Below are positions 52,883 to 62,983 of a stretch of 64,000 bases of DNA, in pieces. Position numbers and translations under genes: made by a program. The stretch is from Paenibacillus rigui (lineage in GTDB: Bacteria > Bacillota > Bacilli > Paenibacillales > NBRC-103111). Where the stretch lies: assembly GCF_002234615.1 (NCBI RefSeq), contig NZ_NMQW01000020.1:1-64000 (forward strand), read 5' to 3'. Numbering within the stretch: position 1 is the stretch's first letter; each line of letters begins with the position of its first letter. The notes beneath the pieces were generated by a model, which saw only the letters and a list, made by a program, of their open reading frames with translations, ran no database searches and was not told the origin of the DNA.

Positions 52883-54703
52883 ATGAGGTTCAAAAAAATG
52901 TCCGGCCTGATCTGTGCATTAGTACTGGCACCAACGCTATTGTCAGCTTGTGAATCGGTATCACCCCCATCAGCGACGACCCCACCGGCCAAGGAGGCCG
53001 ATAAACCGGCTGTCACCCAGCCAGCACCGGCGGCAGCAACCGGAGATAACAAAGAAACGGCACGCAATGAGACGCTGTACATTAACGGGCTTCAGTGGGG
53101 GGCTCCCACGAACTTCAACCTCCTGAGCGGTAACCCTGCCTTCCCGATCAACTATGGCAACTCCCGAGAGCTGATCTATGAAACACTGTTCATGATTAAC
53201 ATGCTGGACGGTAAGCTGGAGCCTCTGCTGGGAACGAAATATACGTGGGCGGATGACGTTACCTTGAAAATCGATTTGAACAAGGACGCCAAGTGGAATG
53301 ACGGCAAGCCATTCACGGCCGATGATGTCGTTTATACTTACAAGCTTGGTAAGAAGTATGAGGTGAACTGGAGCAGCTTCTGGACGTACATCGAGGATGT
53401 CGTTGCCGACGGACCGAACGCGGTGACAATTAAGCTGAAAAAAGAAAATCCGAACAAGCTGACCGTTCTGGACAGTATCGAGCTGATTCCTATGCTGCCG
53501 AAGCATGTATGGGAGGAGCTGGAGAAGAAAGCAAACAACGAGCTGGCTGCGCTGCGCAAAGAGGTGAACGCCGCCCCGGTAGGCACCGGCCCTTATAAAA
53601 TGTTCTTCTATAACGATCAAAAGATTACCGTCGTACGTGACGACAATTATTGGGGCAAAACGTTGTTCGGCGGCAAGCTGCCGGCTCCCAAATATATTAC
53701 CCACGTGATTTATAAGGATAATGCCGCAGGTGATCTGGCCTTCAAAAGCAATCAGGTGGATGTCTCCCAACAATTTATCCCGCAGGTGTGGAACATGTGG
53801 AAGGGCGGCGCTCCAGTCAAAACTTATATGAAGGATGCGCCGTATTACCTGCCGGGGTCCATGCCCTCGATTTTCTTCAATATGTCGAAGAAAGGGCTCG
53901 ATAATGCCGATGTCCGCAGAGCGATAGCGATGGCGATCGATTACAAAAAGATTTCCGACCTGGCGATGAGCGGCTATTCGGCTGCGATGAAGCCGTCCTT
54001 AACGCTGGACTCGGATGCGGAGAAAAAGTATGTTGATCAGGATGCGATCAAGTCGCTGCAATGGACGACCGATGTCGAGGGAGCGAATGCGCTGCTGGAT
54101 AAGATTGGCGCGAAGAAAGGCCAGGACGGCATCCGTGTGCTGAATGGCACCCGCCTCGGACCTTTTGAGATCGAATGTCCTTACGGTTGGTCGGACTGGA
54201 ATGCTTCACTTGAAATCGTCGCCCAGAATGCCAAAGCGATCGGTATTGAAATTCGTACGAAGTTCCCTGAACAGCCGGTATGGAACAACGACCTGCAAAC
54301 CGGGAAGTTCGACATTATCATGAACACGCCGGCAGGCGGGGTTAGTCCTAGTCAGCCGTGGAACCGTGCCAGAACGATCATGTATTCGAAAGGTGTGGCT
54401 CCGGCAGGCGAAATGGCGTTCTGGAACTGGGGGCGCTACAAAAATGCGAAGGCCGACGAAATTATCGATAAAATCCCATCCGTTTCCGATGAGGCGCAAC
54501 TGAAGTCCATGTACACGGAGCTAACCAAAATGTGGCTGACCGATATTCCTTCGGTGCCGTTAATGTACAGACCTTGGGTATTCCACACCGTGAATGAAAC
54601 GGTCTGGAAAGGGTTCCCGACGCAGGGCGACGGCTCCAACATTCCTCCGCAAATCGCCATCGATGGCTCAGGGGTCAAGACGTTATATCAAATTCATAAC
54701 TAA
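52883..54703 (+). CDS. Family 5 (peptide/oligosaccharide) ABC substrate-binding lipoprotein
   Basis: The 606-residue protein has lipobox LLSAC (Cys23), then a Pro/Ala/Thr-rich linker to about residue 65. The OppA/DppA-type fold includes YGNSRELIYETLFMINMLDGKLEPLLGTKYTW and KIDLNKDAKWNDGKPFTADDVVYTYKLGK. Family 5 proteins bind peptides, nickel or, in several Gram-positives and thermophiles, beta-oligosaccharides; neighbouring YesM/YesN genes favour a sugar ligand. GCGGAGGGG precedes the ATG. A terminator-like hairpin follows, so this gene may be made in excess over its permeases. Confidence 0.92.
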   Translation: MRFKKMSGLICALVLAPTLLSACESVSPPSATTPPAKEADKPAVTQPAPAAATGDNKETARNETLYINGLQWGAPTNFNLLSGNPAFPINYGNSRELIYETLFMINMLDGKLEPLLGTKYTWADDVTLKIDLNKDAKWNDGKPFTADDVVYTYKLGKKYEVNWSSFWTYIEDVVADGPNAVTIKLKKENPNKLTVLDSIELIPMLPKHVWEELEKKANNELAALRKEVNAAPVGTGPYKMFFYNDQKITVVRDDNYWGKTLFGGKLPAPKYITHVIYKDNAAGDLAFKSNQVDVSQQFIPQVWNMWKGGAPVKTYMKDAPYYLPGSMPSIFFNMSKKGLDNADVRRAIAMAIDYKKISDLAMSGYSAAMKPSLTLDSDAEKKYVDQDAIKSLQWTTDVEGANALLDKIGAKKGQDGIRVLNGTRLGPFEIECPYGWSDWNASLEIVAQNAKAIGIEIRTKFPEQPVWNNDLQTGKFDIIMNTPAGGVSPSQPWNRARTIMYSKGVAPAGEMAFWNWGRYKNAKADEIIDKIPSVSDEAQLKSMYTELTKMWLTDIPSVPLMYRPWVFHTVNETVWKGFPTQGDGSNIPPQIAIDGSGVKTLYQIHN

Positions 54704-54729
54704 TTTTGCAGCCTAGGGACGTAGAAAAG

Positions 54730-54780
54730 AAGCCTATATTTTGGTGAATTGCAAGCCCAACCTTAATATAGGCTTTTTTC
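54730..54780 (+). terminator. Hairpin with T tract between binding protein and permease genes
   Basis: AAGCCTATATT pairs with AATATAGGCTT, followed by TTTTTC. It probably terminates part of the transcripts after the binding-protein gene, a common way to obtain more binding protein than permease. Confidence 0.82.
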
Positions 54781-54867
54781 TATAAGCTGCGCTTTTCTTG
54801 CTCAGCGGAAGGTTAGGTTATCGAGGTCGGGTTCGCTTCGAGCGGAACCGTTGGGAGGGTGTATACA

Positions 54868-55878
54868 TTGAACGCCTATACAAGGTATTTTATGAAAAAA
54901 TCGGTATGGTATCTGGTGACGCTAATCGTTGCCATCGGGTTGAATTTTATATTGCCGCGGCTGGTGCAAGGAAATCCGATCAGCGTTATTGTGTCTCAGA
55001 TGACCCAGGGCATGACGGACAGCGATACCATCAAGAAAGTATACGAAACGTTTACCAAGGAATTCGGGATTGACAAGCCGCTGGGCACGCAGTTCCTTAT
55101 TTATGTCAAAAATTTATTCACGGGCAATCTGGGGACCTCATTCGGGCTTTATCCGAAAAAAGTGACGGATATATTGGCTTCCGCAATCCCCTGGACACTA
55201 GCCCTTCAGCTCCCGGCCATTCTGACGGGCTGGATCCTGGGCAACATTCTTGGGGCTGTAGCCGCCTATAAGAAGGGCGTGTTTGATAAAGCATTGTTTC
55301 CCATCGCGTTGTTCGTCAACTCGATTCCTTTTTTTACATTGGCGATCATTATGCTGTACCTGTTTGCCCTGAACTTGAAATGGTTCCCGTTGTCGGGAGG
55401 GTATGATTTTCAGATGATTCCGCAGTTAAGCTGGGACTTCATTGCCTCCGTACTCCGGCACCATACACTGCCGTTCCTGTCCATTGTGTTGGTTACGATT
55501 GGTGGTCAAGCAATAGGTATGCGGGAAATGTCCATTTATGAATTGAATGCGGACTATGTTTTGTACAGCAAATTATTAGGCATCCGCGATGCCACTATTG
55601 CCAAATATGTGTTCAAAAATGCGATGCTGCCTCAAATTACCGGACTGGCGCTTTCCATCGGAACGATGGTCGGCGGTTCATTGATATGCGAGATTGTGTT
55701 CAGTTATCCGGGAATTGGCACCTGGTTGTTCACCGCCATTCGCCAGCTGGATTATCCGCTCATCTCCGGGTGTACGCTGCTTATCGCTTTTACGGTGCTG
55801 CTGGCGAACTTTACGATTGAGATTATATATGGCATTGTCGACCCGAGAATCAAGGCGGCTCAAATGGAGGAAAGCTGA
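54868..55878 (+). CDS. ABC transporter permease, DppB/OppB family
   Basis: The 336-residue inner-membrane protein has six membrane spans and a large loop after TM1, with [48 protein letters not shown]. The coupling segment is [37 protein letters not shown] start 8 bases after GGAGGG is preferred; a GTG three codons earlier or ATG nine codons later are alternatives. It pairs with the next permease, whose start lies one base beyond its stop. Confidence 0.9.
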   Translation: MNAYTRYFMKKSVWYLVTLIVAIGLNFILPRLVQGNPISVIVSQMTQGMTDSDTIKKVYETFTKEFGIDKPLGTQFLIYVKNLFTGNLGTSFGLYPKKVTDILASAIPWTLALQLPAILTGWILGNILGAVAAYKKGVFDKALFPIALFVNSIPFFTLAIIMLYLFALNLKWFPLSGGYDFQMIPQLSWDFIASVLRHHTLPFLSIVLVTIGGQAIGMREMSIYELNADYVLYSKLLGIRDATIAKYVFKNAMLPQITGLALSIGTMVGGSLICEIVFSYPGIGTWLFTAIRQLDYPLISGCTLLIAFTVLLANFTIEIIYGIVDPRIKAAQMEES

Positions 55879-55879
55879 T

Positions 55880-56716
55880 ATGAATCATTCCGTTACCATC
55901 TTATTAAGGTCTCCGAAGTTCATGTTTGGGACGATAGCACTGCTGTTCATGCTGGCTCTGGTTCTCATTTATCCGTTAATGAACCGCAATGATCCGTTAG
56001 AGATGATGGCGATGGCCTTTCAGCCGCCGGATGGCAAGCTGCTGCTCGGATCGGACAATTTTGGCCGGGACTTGTTCCTGGAGCTGATGTACGGGATCCG
56101 AACCTCGATGAAGGTAGGCTTGATTGCCGGTGTCTGCGCCACGGTGATTGGTTTGGTTATTGGGCTGACAGCAGGCTATATTGGGGGGCTGGTCGATAAC
56201 CTGCTGACCGCGGTGACAAATATTTTCATTGTAATCCCATCCTTCATCATTCTTATCCTGATCTCCGTCAGCATCAATTCACGAAGCTCGCTCGTCACCG
56301 CCCTGATCATCGGGATTACGAGCTGGCCCTGGACGGCCCGGGCTGTTCGTGCGCAGACGACCTCGCTCCGCAACCGGGATCATGTGAATATCGCCAAAAT
56401 TTCGGGTCACAGCACACCGCGAATTATCGTATTTGAAATTCTTCCTTATATCGCATCGTATGTTGTGATGGCATTCGTGCTGCAGACGGCCTCCGGTATT
56501 TTGTCCGAAGCTTCCATCTCAATGCTTGGCTTGGGCCCCTACAACACGATATCGCTCGGGATCATCATGAATTGGGCTTTGATCTTTGAAGCGCCGGTGG
56601 CCGGGGCCTGGTGGGCTTTCATTCCTGCGGCGTTCTCCATTGCGGTCATCACCTTTTCGTTGTATTTGATGAATACGGGAATGGACGAGATCTTCAATCC
56701 CAAAATAAGGAGCTAA
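55880..56716 (+). CDS. ABC transporter permease, DppC/OppC family
   Basis: The 278-residue permease has the N-terminal OppC-type anchor and the block [37 protein letters not shown]. The coupling region is [33 protein letters not shown]. Six membrane segments are visible. GGAGG within the preceding gene lies 9 bases before the ATG. It forms the heterodimeric channel with the upstream permease. Confidence 0.92.
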   Translation: MNHSVTILLRSPKFMFGTIALLFMLALVLIYPLMNRNDPLEMMAMAFQPPDGKLLLGSDNFGRDLFLELMYGIRTSMKVGLIAGVCATVIGLVIGLTAGYIGGLVDNLLTAVTNIFIVIPSFIILILISVSINSRSSLVTALIIGITSWPWTARAVRAQTTSLRNRDHVNIAKISGHSTPRIIVFEILPYIASYVVMAFVLQTASGILSEASISMLGLGPYNTISLGIIMNWALIFEAPVAGAWWAFIPAAFSIAVITFSLYLMNTGMDEIFNPKIRS

Positions 56717-56721
56717 TCGCT

Positions 56722-57753
56722 ATGAGCACAAATATTCTGGAAGTGAAGGGACTCAAAACCTACTACCGGACCCGCCTCAAGGAGAATGTGTATGCGGTGG
56801 ACGGTGTGGACTTCGTGCTGGAGGACGGCAAGACGCTCGGCATTGCAGGGGAATCGGGGAGCGGCAAATCGACGCTGGCCTTAAGTTTAATGGGGTTCTA
56901 TTTTCCACCGCTGCATTACAAGAGCGGCTCCATCCATATTAACGGAACCGATATCATGAAGCTGAGCAAAAACCAGCTGAGATCCCAAATTCTTGGGAGA
57001 GAAATTGCTTATATTCCGCAGGCCGCGATGAATGCGCTGAACCCGACCCTCAAAATTATCCGGTTCATCGAGGATATTATGAAGGTGCACAAGCCTGAGC
57101 TGAGCAAAAAACAAGTATGGGACATGGCGGCTGAACGCTTCCAAACATTGAATTTGTCCACGAAAGTATTGACGTCTTATCCGAACGAATTGTCCGGAGG
57201 GATGAAGCAAAGAACGGTAATCGCAATCTCTACCATCCTGAATCCGAAGGTGCTTATTGCCGACGAGCCGACCTCCGCACTCGATGTAACGTCGCAGAAG
57301 GCGGTCATCAAGCTGATGAAGGATCTGCTGGACAAACAATTCATTCGCTCGCTCGTCTTCATCACACATGAGCTGCCGCTGCTGTACCATGTCACGGATG
57401 AGATTGTGGTGATGTATGCCGGTGAAATCGTGGAGAGAGGCACAGCGCACCAAATGATTTTTGACCCTATCCATCCGTACACCAAAAAGCTGATGGGTTC
57501 CATCATCGTCCCTGAGGAGGGCATGAAGGGCCACAAGCTTGAAGCGATTCCGGGAGCGCCGCCTAACCTGAAGAAGGTGCCGCCAGGCTGCCGTTTTGCC
57601 GACCGCTGCTCGTATGCTACCAAGGATTGCAAGGAAGGGAAGGTGGAGAGCAGGACGGCGGAGGGGCGGTTGTACCGGTGTATATTCGATACGCAAACCT
57701 TGAGGGAATGGTATCGCAAAGAGCAGGGGGACGGAGGGGTGGTCGCACAATGA
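56722..57753 (+). CDS. ABC transporter ATPase, DppD/OppD family
   Basis: The 343-residue ATPase has Walker [10 protein letters not shown], signature [14 protein letters not shown] and Walker [13 protein letters not shown]. The C-terminal oligopeptide-transporter extension is [17 protein letters not shown], whose cysteines typically bind an iron-sulfur cluster in the family. AAGGAG lies upstream of the ATG, 5 bases after the permease. Its stop overlaps the next start (ATGA). Confidence 0.94.
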   Translation: MSTNILEVKGLKTYYRTRLKENVYAVDGVDFVLEDGKTLGIAGESGSGKSTLALSLMGFYFPPLHYKSGSIHINGTDIMKLSKNQLRSQILGREIAYIPQAAMNALNPTLKIIRFIEDIMKVHKPELSKKQVWDMAAERFQTLNLSTKVLTSYPNELSGGMKQRTVIAISTILNPKVLIADEPTSALDVTSQKAVIKLMKDLLDKQFIRSLVFITHELPLLYHVTDEIVVMYAGEIVERGTAHQMIFDPIHPYTKKLMGSIIVPEEGMKGHKLEAIPGAPPNLKKVPPGCRFADRCSYATKDCKEGKVESRTAEGRLYRCIFDTQTLREWYRKEQGDGGVVAQ

Positions 57754-58550
57754 ATCGAGGTAAGGTGCTTATTAGCGGCAGACAGTTAACCAAGGTGTTC
57801 GGCTATGGGCTCAACAAAACGACGGCTGTGAATGAAGTGAGCTTTCAATTTCATGAGGGTGAAATTATTTCCATTGTCGGCGAAAGCGGCAGCGGCAAAA
57901 CGACGTTGGCCAAAATCATCATGGGCCTGCTGAATGAAACCGGCGGTGCAATAGAATATAAAGGAAAGCCTCGGAAGCTGAGGAGCCATAAGGATAGAAA
58001 AGAATATTGGAAGGATATTCAGGCGATCTTCCAGGATCCCTTTTCATCCTTCAATATATTCCATAAAGTGGATAAGCTGCTGACCGATTGCATCAAGCTG
58101 CAGGGACTGAAGCTAACAAAGGAGCAGCAGCTTCAAAAAATGAAGGATGCTTGCTCCTTCGTGAATTTAAAATTCGAGGAGCTGTATAACAAGTACCCGT
58201 TTGAGCTGTCCGGCGGACAAATGCAGCGGTTGATGATCGCCCGTATTTTCATGCTGCATCCCAAAGTGCTTATTGCCGATGAGCCAACCTCGATGGTGGA
58301 TGCATGCTCCCGGTCTACGATTCTTGATATGCTGCTCAAATTAAGGGAAGAGAACAACATGACAATTATTTTCATTACCCACGATGTCGGGCTGGCTTAT
58401 TACGTTAGCGACACGATTTATATTATGGAGAAAGGCTGCATCGTTGAACATGGGCAGGCGGAGGAGGTCATCCTGCGACCGAAGCACCCTTATACCCGCC
58501 AGCTCATCTCGGATGTGCCCAAAATTCATGAGGCGTGGAATTTGGCTTAG
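57750..58550 (+). CDS. ABC transporter ATPase, DppF/OppF family
   Basis: The 266-residue ATPase has Walker [11 protein letters not shown]-loop [11 protein letters not shown], signature [16 protein letters not shown] and Walker [17 protein letters not shown]. Where D-loops usually read SALD it has SMVD, which is common in OppF-like partners. It lacks the C-terminal cysteine cluster, as expected of the shorter partner. Its stop codon overlaps that of the convergent SIMPL gene by a few bases, so no terminator separates them. Confidence 0.93.
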   Translation: MNRGKVLISGRQLTKVFGYGLNKTTAVNEVSFQFHEGEIISIVGESGSGKTTLAKIIMGLLNETGGAIEYKGKPRKLRSHKDRKEYWKDIQAIFQDPFSSFNIFHKVDKLLTDCIKLQGLKLTKEQQLQKMKDACSFVNLKFEELYNKYPFELSGGQMQRLMIARIFMLHPKVLIADEPTSMVDACSRSTILDMLLKLREENNMTIIFITHDVGLAYYVSDTIYIMEKGCIVEHGQAEEVILRPKHPYTRQLISDVPKIHEAWNLA

Positions 58551-59191
58551 GCGAATCCGTCTAATTTCCCGGTTGGTGAAGAATAGGCGAATTTCGCTTT
58601 AATGGCAGCTGTGATTTGTAAAGCTCCAGTCTGGATCGGAGCTGTCTTGCTTTCCGCAAACTGAGCAGCCGAATAGGGGATAGGGGTTTGGGAGCGAGTC
58701 TCCTCTTGAACGTTGAATGGATAAGGGCTTAGCTTTACTTGCAGGGTATTTGCTATAGTTGAAGCTTTCGTTTGAGCATTATGAATGGCTAAGGTAAGGG
58801 CATGATTATAATAAATTTCAGGGTGTGTATTCATAAATCGAATGGTTGAGATCGAGTTCGCTCCATGATTCACAGCCGTATCCACGACAAGTCCCGTCTT
58901 CTCGATGGGTTCAATCGTAACCTGCAGCAGATGGGTAACTTGATACCCTTTGAAATGCTGCTTGCCTTCATCGAAGGTATACTGCATATCAATCCTGTAA
59001 TCGACGGTTTGAATATGGTCCTTGGGGATATTGAGCCTGGTAAGGGAGTCAATAATGCTAGTAACAATCGTATTATTTTCCAACTGGGCCGTGGTTAAAG
59101 TCGGATTTTCTGTAATCGCGCCAAGCGTTACCATCGATTGATTGGGAGACGCGGAGACGGTGCCCTCGCCTGTAACTTCGATCTGATTCAT
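58547..59191 (-). CDS. SIMPL (DUF541) domain protein
   Basis: The 214-residue protein begins [47 protein letters not shown], the SIMPL/DUF541 opening. It keeps the family body, with [39 protein letters not shown]. No signal peptide is present, although many relatives are exported. Function unknown: animal SIMPL takes part in signalling, and bacterial ones are linked to envelope or oxidative stress. Its 3' end overlaps the last codon of the ABC ATPase gene. Confidence 0.88.
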   Translation of the reverse strand: MNQIEVTGEGTVSASPNQSMVTLGAITENPTLTTAQLENNTIVTSIIDSLTRLNIPKDHIQTVDYRIDMQYTFDEGKQHFKGYQVTHLLQVTIEPIEKTGLVVDTAVNHGANSISTIRFMNTHPEIYYNHALTLAIHNAQTKASTIANTLQVKLSPYPFNVQEETRSQTPIPYSAAQFAESKTAPIQTGALQITAAIKAKFAYSSPTGKLDGFA

Positions 59192-59277
59192 TCCTTTACA
59201 CCCCTTGCCTGAAAGTATTTACACTTAATTGTATGGCTGTGCTTTGGGTTCAATGTCTGATCGAAAAGCAACGGCAG

Positions 59278-59310
59278 TAAAAAGGGAGGCTGCCGCGTGA
59301 CAGCCTCCAC
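59278..59310 (-). terminator. Terminator of the small secreted protein gene
   Basis: On the reverse strand GGAGGCTG and CAGCCTCC form a stem, followed by CTTTTTAC. Confidence 0.8.
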
Positions 59311-59337
59311 CGTATTCAAGCATTACTGGGTTCTATA

Positions 59338-59754
59338 TTAATTCGTTGTCTCGATATACGCGTCTCCCTGGCATCTTCCGCTTGTGCAGGTAAGAACCAG
59401 TCTCGCATCATTCTGATTGGAGCCATCCAACGGAAAATCAAGACTAATATTATGGTCGCCTGAGTTAGGATAGCCAAACACTGTCAAAGGATTGGTTACC
59501 GTACCGCTTGCAATTGTTTGGGAATAGCCGTCAATCAGCTCCCAGTTAATATCACCCCAATTTCCGGTAGGAGCGGAGTTGTTGACAGTTATATACACAT
59601 GATTTCCATGATGATGGTACGATTCTACCGTGCTTGGACCATTCTCATACATCTCAAGATATTGGGAGGAGGCGGCTTGAACGGGAAGCGCGGTCAAAAA
59701 AACCGAAGCTGCAATTAGAAGTGTGGAAAACCATTTTTTGTTTTTCATTTTCAT
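59338..59754 (-). CDS. Small secreted protein, beta-rich
   Basis: The 138-residue product has a clear signal peptide (MKMKNKKWFSTLLIAASVFLTALPVQA, cleavage before ASSQ). The mature part of about 110 residues is rich in Asn, Gly, Ser and Thr and is probably a beta sandwich, with two Cys near the C-terminus (VLTCTSGRCQG) that could form a disulfide. The family is not recognised. The ATG four codons into the frame has better spacing from AAGGG than the first ATG. Its own terminator follows. Confidence 0.75.
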   Translation of the reverse strand: MKMKNKKWFSTLLIAASVFLTALPVQAASSQYLEMYENGPSTVESYHHHGNHVYITVNNSAPTGNWGDINWELIDGYSQTIASGTVTNPLTVFGYPNSGDHNISLDFPLDGSNQNDARLVLTCTSGRCQGDAYIETTN

Positions 59755-60123
59755 TTTTAAAATCATCCCTTCAACAATGGTTTGGTTTTAAATAAGAAAG
59801 ACGGGTGTCGTTCCTCCTTTCTTCCCTGTGAAACGCAACTAAATGGTATCATGGCGTCACATGGAAAAATATAGGGGGAACAAACCGATGTATTAGACCG
59901 CATCTCATATTAAACCAATGTCTTATGGATAACATAGGGCTCCCTTACGAAATTCGGATAAGGCAAGTGCGCAGCGATTGGATATAGGAATTGGAGGCGT
60001 GTCATGGGTGGCGTTCCGCTACACATTGGGCCGTGTGAGGAAAAAGGGGAAAAAACGATTGCGAACAGCAAGGGAAGAATCCCTGTGCCGTTTGTTTTTT
60101 CGTGCAGACAAGGAAATTTGTAC
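59755..60123. other. Intergenic region without identified genes
   Basis: About 370 bases, AT-rich near the secreted-protein gene. Short frames here (for example 60004-60228 forward and 59910-60197 reverse) have no ribosome binding sites and run through the hairpin repeat that follows. Confidence 0.5.
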
Positions 60124-60199
60124 AAAAAAGAGCGGGCTATCTTTTCGATAACCTGCTCTTTTCGTAATTCTTGCCCAACGCCTAAACTTAATGACATTG
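60124..60199. repeat. 76-bp direct repeat with hairpin, copy A
   Basis: Nearly identical (about four differences) to 62253-62328. It contains GAGCGGGCTATC and GATAACCTGCTC around TTTTC, then a conserved tail that includes GCCCAACGCC and TTAATGACATTG. On the reverse strand the hairpin ends in TTTTTT and so also acts as terminator of the SDR operon, about 100 bases beyond its last gene. Confidence 0.85.
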
Positions 60200-60300
60200 C
60201 TGCGAATAGGTGTCTTTTGCGGTCATGATTCTTTAATCCAAATCGCCATTGTAATCAGTTTTTTGCAGTCTCCAGCCAAATGAGGAACACCCGGCACGCC

Positions 60301-61056
60301 TTATCTTGCCGTAGCGCCGCCGTCAATGACAAACTCCGCGCCAGTCGAGAAGGAGGCTTCGTCGGACGCGAGATACACCACCAAGCCGGCGACTTCCTCG
60401 ACCGTGCCAAAGCGTCCGATCGGCGCTACAATCTTGGCGAGTTCGGCTTCCGGTATTTGGGCCGTGTCGACCGCATAGCTTCCCATCGCCGTATTGATGT
60501 AAGCCGGATGGATTGAGTTGACGCGGACATTATAATCCGCATATTCGACCGCAGCATCCTTAGTCATCGTGCGTACCGCGCCCTTGCTGGCGCCGTAAGC
60601 GAGATGCCCCGCCGCCCCTTTGATTCCCGCGATGGACGAAGCGTTGATGACCGACCCGCCCTTATTCCGGGCCATCAGCGGCATCACATGCTTCATCCCG
60701 AGGAAGACTCCCGTGACGTTGATGCTCATCAGGCGGTTCCATTCCTCAACGGAAATTTCCGCGAGAGGTTTAATGAAGTAAATCCCCGCATTGTTGAATA
60801 GAACGTCAATCCGTCCGTACGCAGATACGGACTCGCTTACAACCTGCTTCCAGTTATCCTCATTGCTTACATCGTGACGGAACGCAACGGCTTCGCCGCC
60901 GGCATGCTTGATCTCGGCAGCGGTCTGATTGGCATTGTCCAAGTTGATATCCGTCACGACGACCTTTGCCCCTTCCTTCGCGAACCGAAGAGAAGTCGTT
61001 TTCCCAATCCCTGCGCCTGCGCCCGTAATGAGCGCCATTTTGCCTTCAAGTCTCAT
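60301..61056 (-). CDS. Short-chain dehydrogenase/reductase (classical SDR)
   Basis: The 251-residue Rossmann oxidoreductase has cofactor motif TGAGAGIG, Asp in [10 protein letters not shown] (NAD(H) preference), and NNAG. The catalytic Ser is in [11 protein letters not shown], with YGASK providing Tyr and Lys; the C-terminal [22 protein letters not shown] is typical. The substrate is unknown; its nearest general group is the 3-oxoacyl-ACP/2,5-dichloro-cyclohexadiene-diol type. GGGAGC precedes the ATG by 8 bases. It is second in a two-gene operon after another SDR, 61 bases apart. Confidence 0.92.
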   Translation of the reverse strand: MRLEGKMALITGAGAGIGKTTSLRFAKEGAKVVVTDINLDNANQTAAEIKHAGGEAVAFRHDVSNEDNWKQVVSESVSAYGRIDVLFNNAGIYFIKPLAEISVEEWNRLMSINVTGVFLGMKHVMPLMARNKGGSVINASSIAGIKGAAGHLAYGASKGAVRTMTKDAAVEYADYNVRVNSIHPAYINTAMGSYAVDTAQIPEAELAKIVAPIGRFGTVEEVAGLVVYLASDEASFSTGAEFVIDGGATAR

Positions 61057-61117
61057 GGTTTAAGCTCCCTGCCTGTTGTTGTATAGGTAACCCGACACGC
61101 CTCACCTGAACGTTCAA

Positions 61118-61861
61118 TCAGACGGCCGTGTATCCGCCATCCACAAGCAGGCTCGCTCCCGTTACGAAGGAAGCGTCGTCGCTGGCCAGGAACAGCACGG
61201 CTTTGGCGACTTCCTCCGGCTTGCCCAGACGGCCCATCGGGTGCAGTCCGATAAGGTGCTGATTCAATTCCTCCGTCCTTCCTTCGATAAGCGGCGTGTC
61301 GATATATCCTGGACATACGGCGTTGACCCGAATCCCTCTGGCGGCATAATCCGCCGAGACCGATTGGGTCAGGAGCTTCACGCCACCTTTGGCCGAAGCG
61401 TATGCGGTGACTTGCGCTTTGCCAACATGGCTGTGAATGGAGCCGCAGTTTACGATAGAGCCACCGGTTCCTTGCTCCAGCATCTGTTTGATCGCATACT
61501 TATCGCAGAGAAATACGCCCGTCAAATTGATATCGATCGTTCTTTGCCAGGCATCCGAGCTTAGAACGTCCGCAGGCGCGTCTTTGGCGATTCCGGCGTT
61601 GGCGAAGAGGATATCCAGCTTGCCATACTTCTTCACGGTCTCCGTAACCATACGAATGACTTGATCCTCTTGGGTCACATCCGTCTTCACAAATAAAGTA
61701 TCGAACCCCGCCTTGTTCAACTGATCCGAAACCTCTTGCCCCCGATCCGAAAAATCCGCAATAACCACCCTGGCCCCTTCTTCCGCAAACAAGCGAACGG
61801 TCGCTTCCCCGATTCCGCTGGCACCGCCTGTGACAATCGCAACTTTCGATTCGAATCTCAT
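61118..61861 (-). CDS. Short-chain dehydrogenase/reductase (classical SDR)
   Basis: The 247-residue protein has TGGASGIG, Asp in VVIADFSDRG (NAD(H) preference), ANAG, NCGSIHSHVGKAQVTAYASAK with the catalytic Ser/Tyr/Lys, and VLFLASDDASFVTGASLLVDGGYTAV. It resembles FabG-like polyol or steroid dehydrogenases; the substrate is unknown. AAGGGAGC precedes the ATG by 8 bases. First gene of the SDR pair. The two proteins are clearly different (not a recent duplication), so they may catalyse successive or alternative steps. Confidence 0.92.
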   Translation of the reverse strand: MRFESKVAIVTGGASGIGEATVRLFAEEGARVVIADFSDRGQEVSDQLNKAGFDTLFVKTDVTQEDQVIRMVTETVKKYGKLDILFANAGIAKDAPADVLSSDAWQRTIDINLTGVFLCDKYAIKQMLEQGTGGSIVNCGSIHSHVGKAQVTAYASAKGGVKLLTQSVSADYAARGIRVNAVCPGYIDTPLIEGRTEELNQHLIGLHPMGRLGKPEEVAKAVLFLASDDASFVTGASLLVDGGYTAV

Positions 61862-61887
61862 AGCTGAATGCTCCCTTACTCCGATTG

Positions 61888-61901
61888 TGTAATACTTTAC
61901 A
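61888..61901. promoter_or_regulatory. Inverted-repeat operator candidate of SDR operon
   Basis: TGTAA-TACT-TTACA, perfect 5-base arms, 27 bases upstream of the SDR start. It could bind a small dimeric repressor; no candidate regulator gene is adjacent. Confidence 0.4.
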
Positions 61902-61988
61902 GAACTTTTGACATCCCAACTTTGCTAGGGTTCGCAAATTGCCTTGATTTCATTCTAGCACTGGTTTAAATAAGAGGCGGAATGGAAT

Positions 61989-62117
61989 GTGGTTATTTTC
62001 AAACGCTCCCAGTCGGGTGCGGCTCCGACGGACGAAGGCATCGTCAAGAAAGCTTACGAGCTGCACGAAGAACTGAAGGAAGCGGCCCAAGGCTACTCCA
62101 ACTCCATTTGCCGGTGA
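61989..62117 (+). pseudogene. Coding fragment of unknown origin
   Basis: A 42-codon frame reads VVIFKRSQSGAAPTDEGIVKKAYELHEELKEAAQGYSNSICR and ends in TGA, without start or ribosome binding site. Its amino-acid composition is that of a real amphipathic helical protein end, unlike the surrounding intergenic sequence. Its source is not recognised. It lies between copy B of the 76-bp repeat and the SDR promoter, so it may be debris of the rearrangement that placed the SDR pair here. Confidence 0.4.
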
Positions 62118-62252
62118 ATGAATAGTTGAGGTCGATGGTACGGCTAATTGATCTGGAAGAGCTCGGGCGATGGAATCTCGGTTAGTGGTGTAAACAAAAT
62201 ATCGACGCTTCCGAATACTACTTGTCAAGTCTTTGTGCTCTTTTTTTGCACG

Positions 62253-62328
62253 AAAAAAGAGCGGGCTATCTTTTCGATAACCTGCTCTTTTCGAAATTCT
62301 GGCCCAACGCCTTAACTTAATGACATTG
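62253..62328. repeat. 76-bp direct repeat with hairpin, copy B
   Basis: Same orientation as copy A at 60124-60199. Together they bracket the SDR operon and the coding fragment in a segment of about 2.1 kb. The hairpin (GAGCGGGCTATC / GATAACCTGCTC, then TTTTC) could terminate forward transcription before the DUF4241-like gene. Confidence 0.85.
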
Positions 62329-62415
62329 AGAGGCCGGATGGGCCTCATTTTCGTATTCCAATACTACCATTTGTTGGTATAATGGGAGGGAACATAAGTA
62401 GAGGAGATTTCATTC

Positions 62416-62940
62416 ATGGTTATTAAATTAGGGCATTTTGAAGTAACTTCCGGCAGATTCGTTGTAGCGGATCCTTGTTACGAGCTTAATACGGAGACCA
62501 TTATTATGGGCGTTCTAGATCATGTACTGAACGGTTCATGGATTGCGAATGTAGAGAGGCTTGAAGTAAATGACTGGGGCGAAGCATGCTCCAAGCTATA
62601 TGCTTACCATCAATTATATGAAGATCAGGTGGAGGAACTGCACTGGGTGAAGTGCAGCTTTATAGTAGGAGTGGACAGCGGACAAGCAGGGATTTTTGAC
62701 ATGAATATGTTTAGAATTGCTGACTCGGTTGCAGAGGGGGATTCCGATCCTACAGATAGTGATTGGTATTTGACTTGCTGTGATATTACAGAGAGTGCAA
62801 ATGAAGCAGGGGTTTTAGACGGGGGAGCTGTTTCACGAACAGGGTTTGGCGACGGTGCATATGGGGCTTACATGGCCATGAACGAGCAGAATCAAATTAT
62901 AGCGGTGAAAATTGTTTTTATTAAAGGATCTGAGATTTGA
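62416..62940 (+). CDS. DUF4241-like protein
   Basis: The 174-residue protein begins MVIKLGHFEVTSGRFVVADPCYELN, a segment with the VADPCY wording of DUF4241-type proteins. It ends with TGFGDGAYGAYMAMNEQNQIIAVKIVFI, a glycine-rich turn and a terminal beta strand. It is acidic and cytosolic with several cysteines. Function unknown; related domains occur in immunity proteins of polymorphic toxin systems, but no toxin is seen. GTAGAGGAGA precedes the ATG. The next gene starts 43 bases later on the same strand. Confidence 0.75.
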   Translation: MVIKLGHFEVTSGRFVVADPCYELNTETIIMGVLDHVLNGSWIANVERLEVNDWGEACSKLYAYHQLYEDQVEELHWVKCSFIVGVDSGQAGIFDMNMFRIADSVAEGDSDPTDSDWYLTCCDITESANEAGVLDGGAVSRTGFGDGAYGAYMAMNEQNQIIAVKIVFIKGSEI

Positions 62941-62983
62941 GACGGGATTTTTGAGCTGTGAACATGGAAGGAAGGTGGACACG

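Noticed and set aside
59910-60197. 95-codon reverse frame beginning MSLSLGVGQELRKEQVIEKIARS
   Set aside because: It starts in and reads through the 76-bp hairpin repeat; the second repeat copy has a stop at codon 5, so the frame is not conserved.
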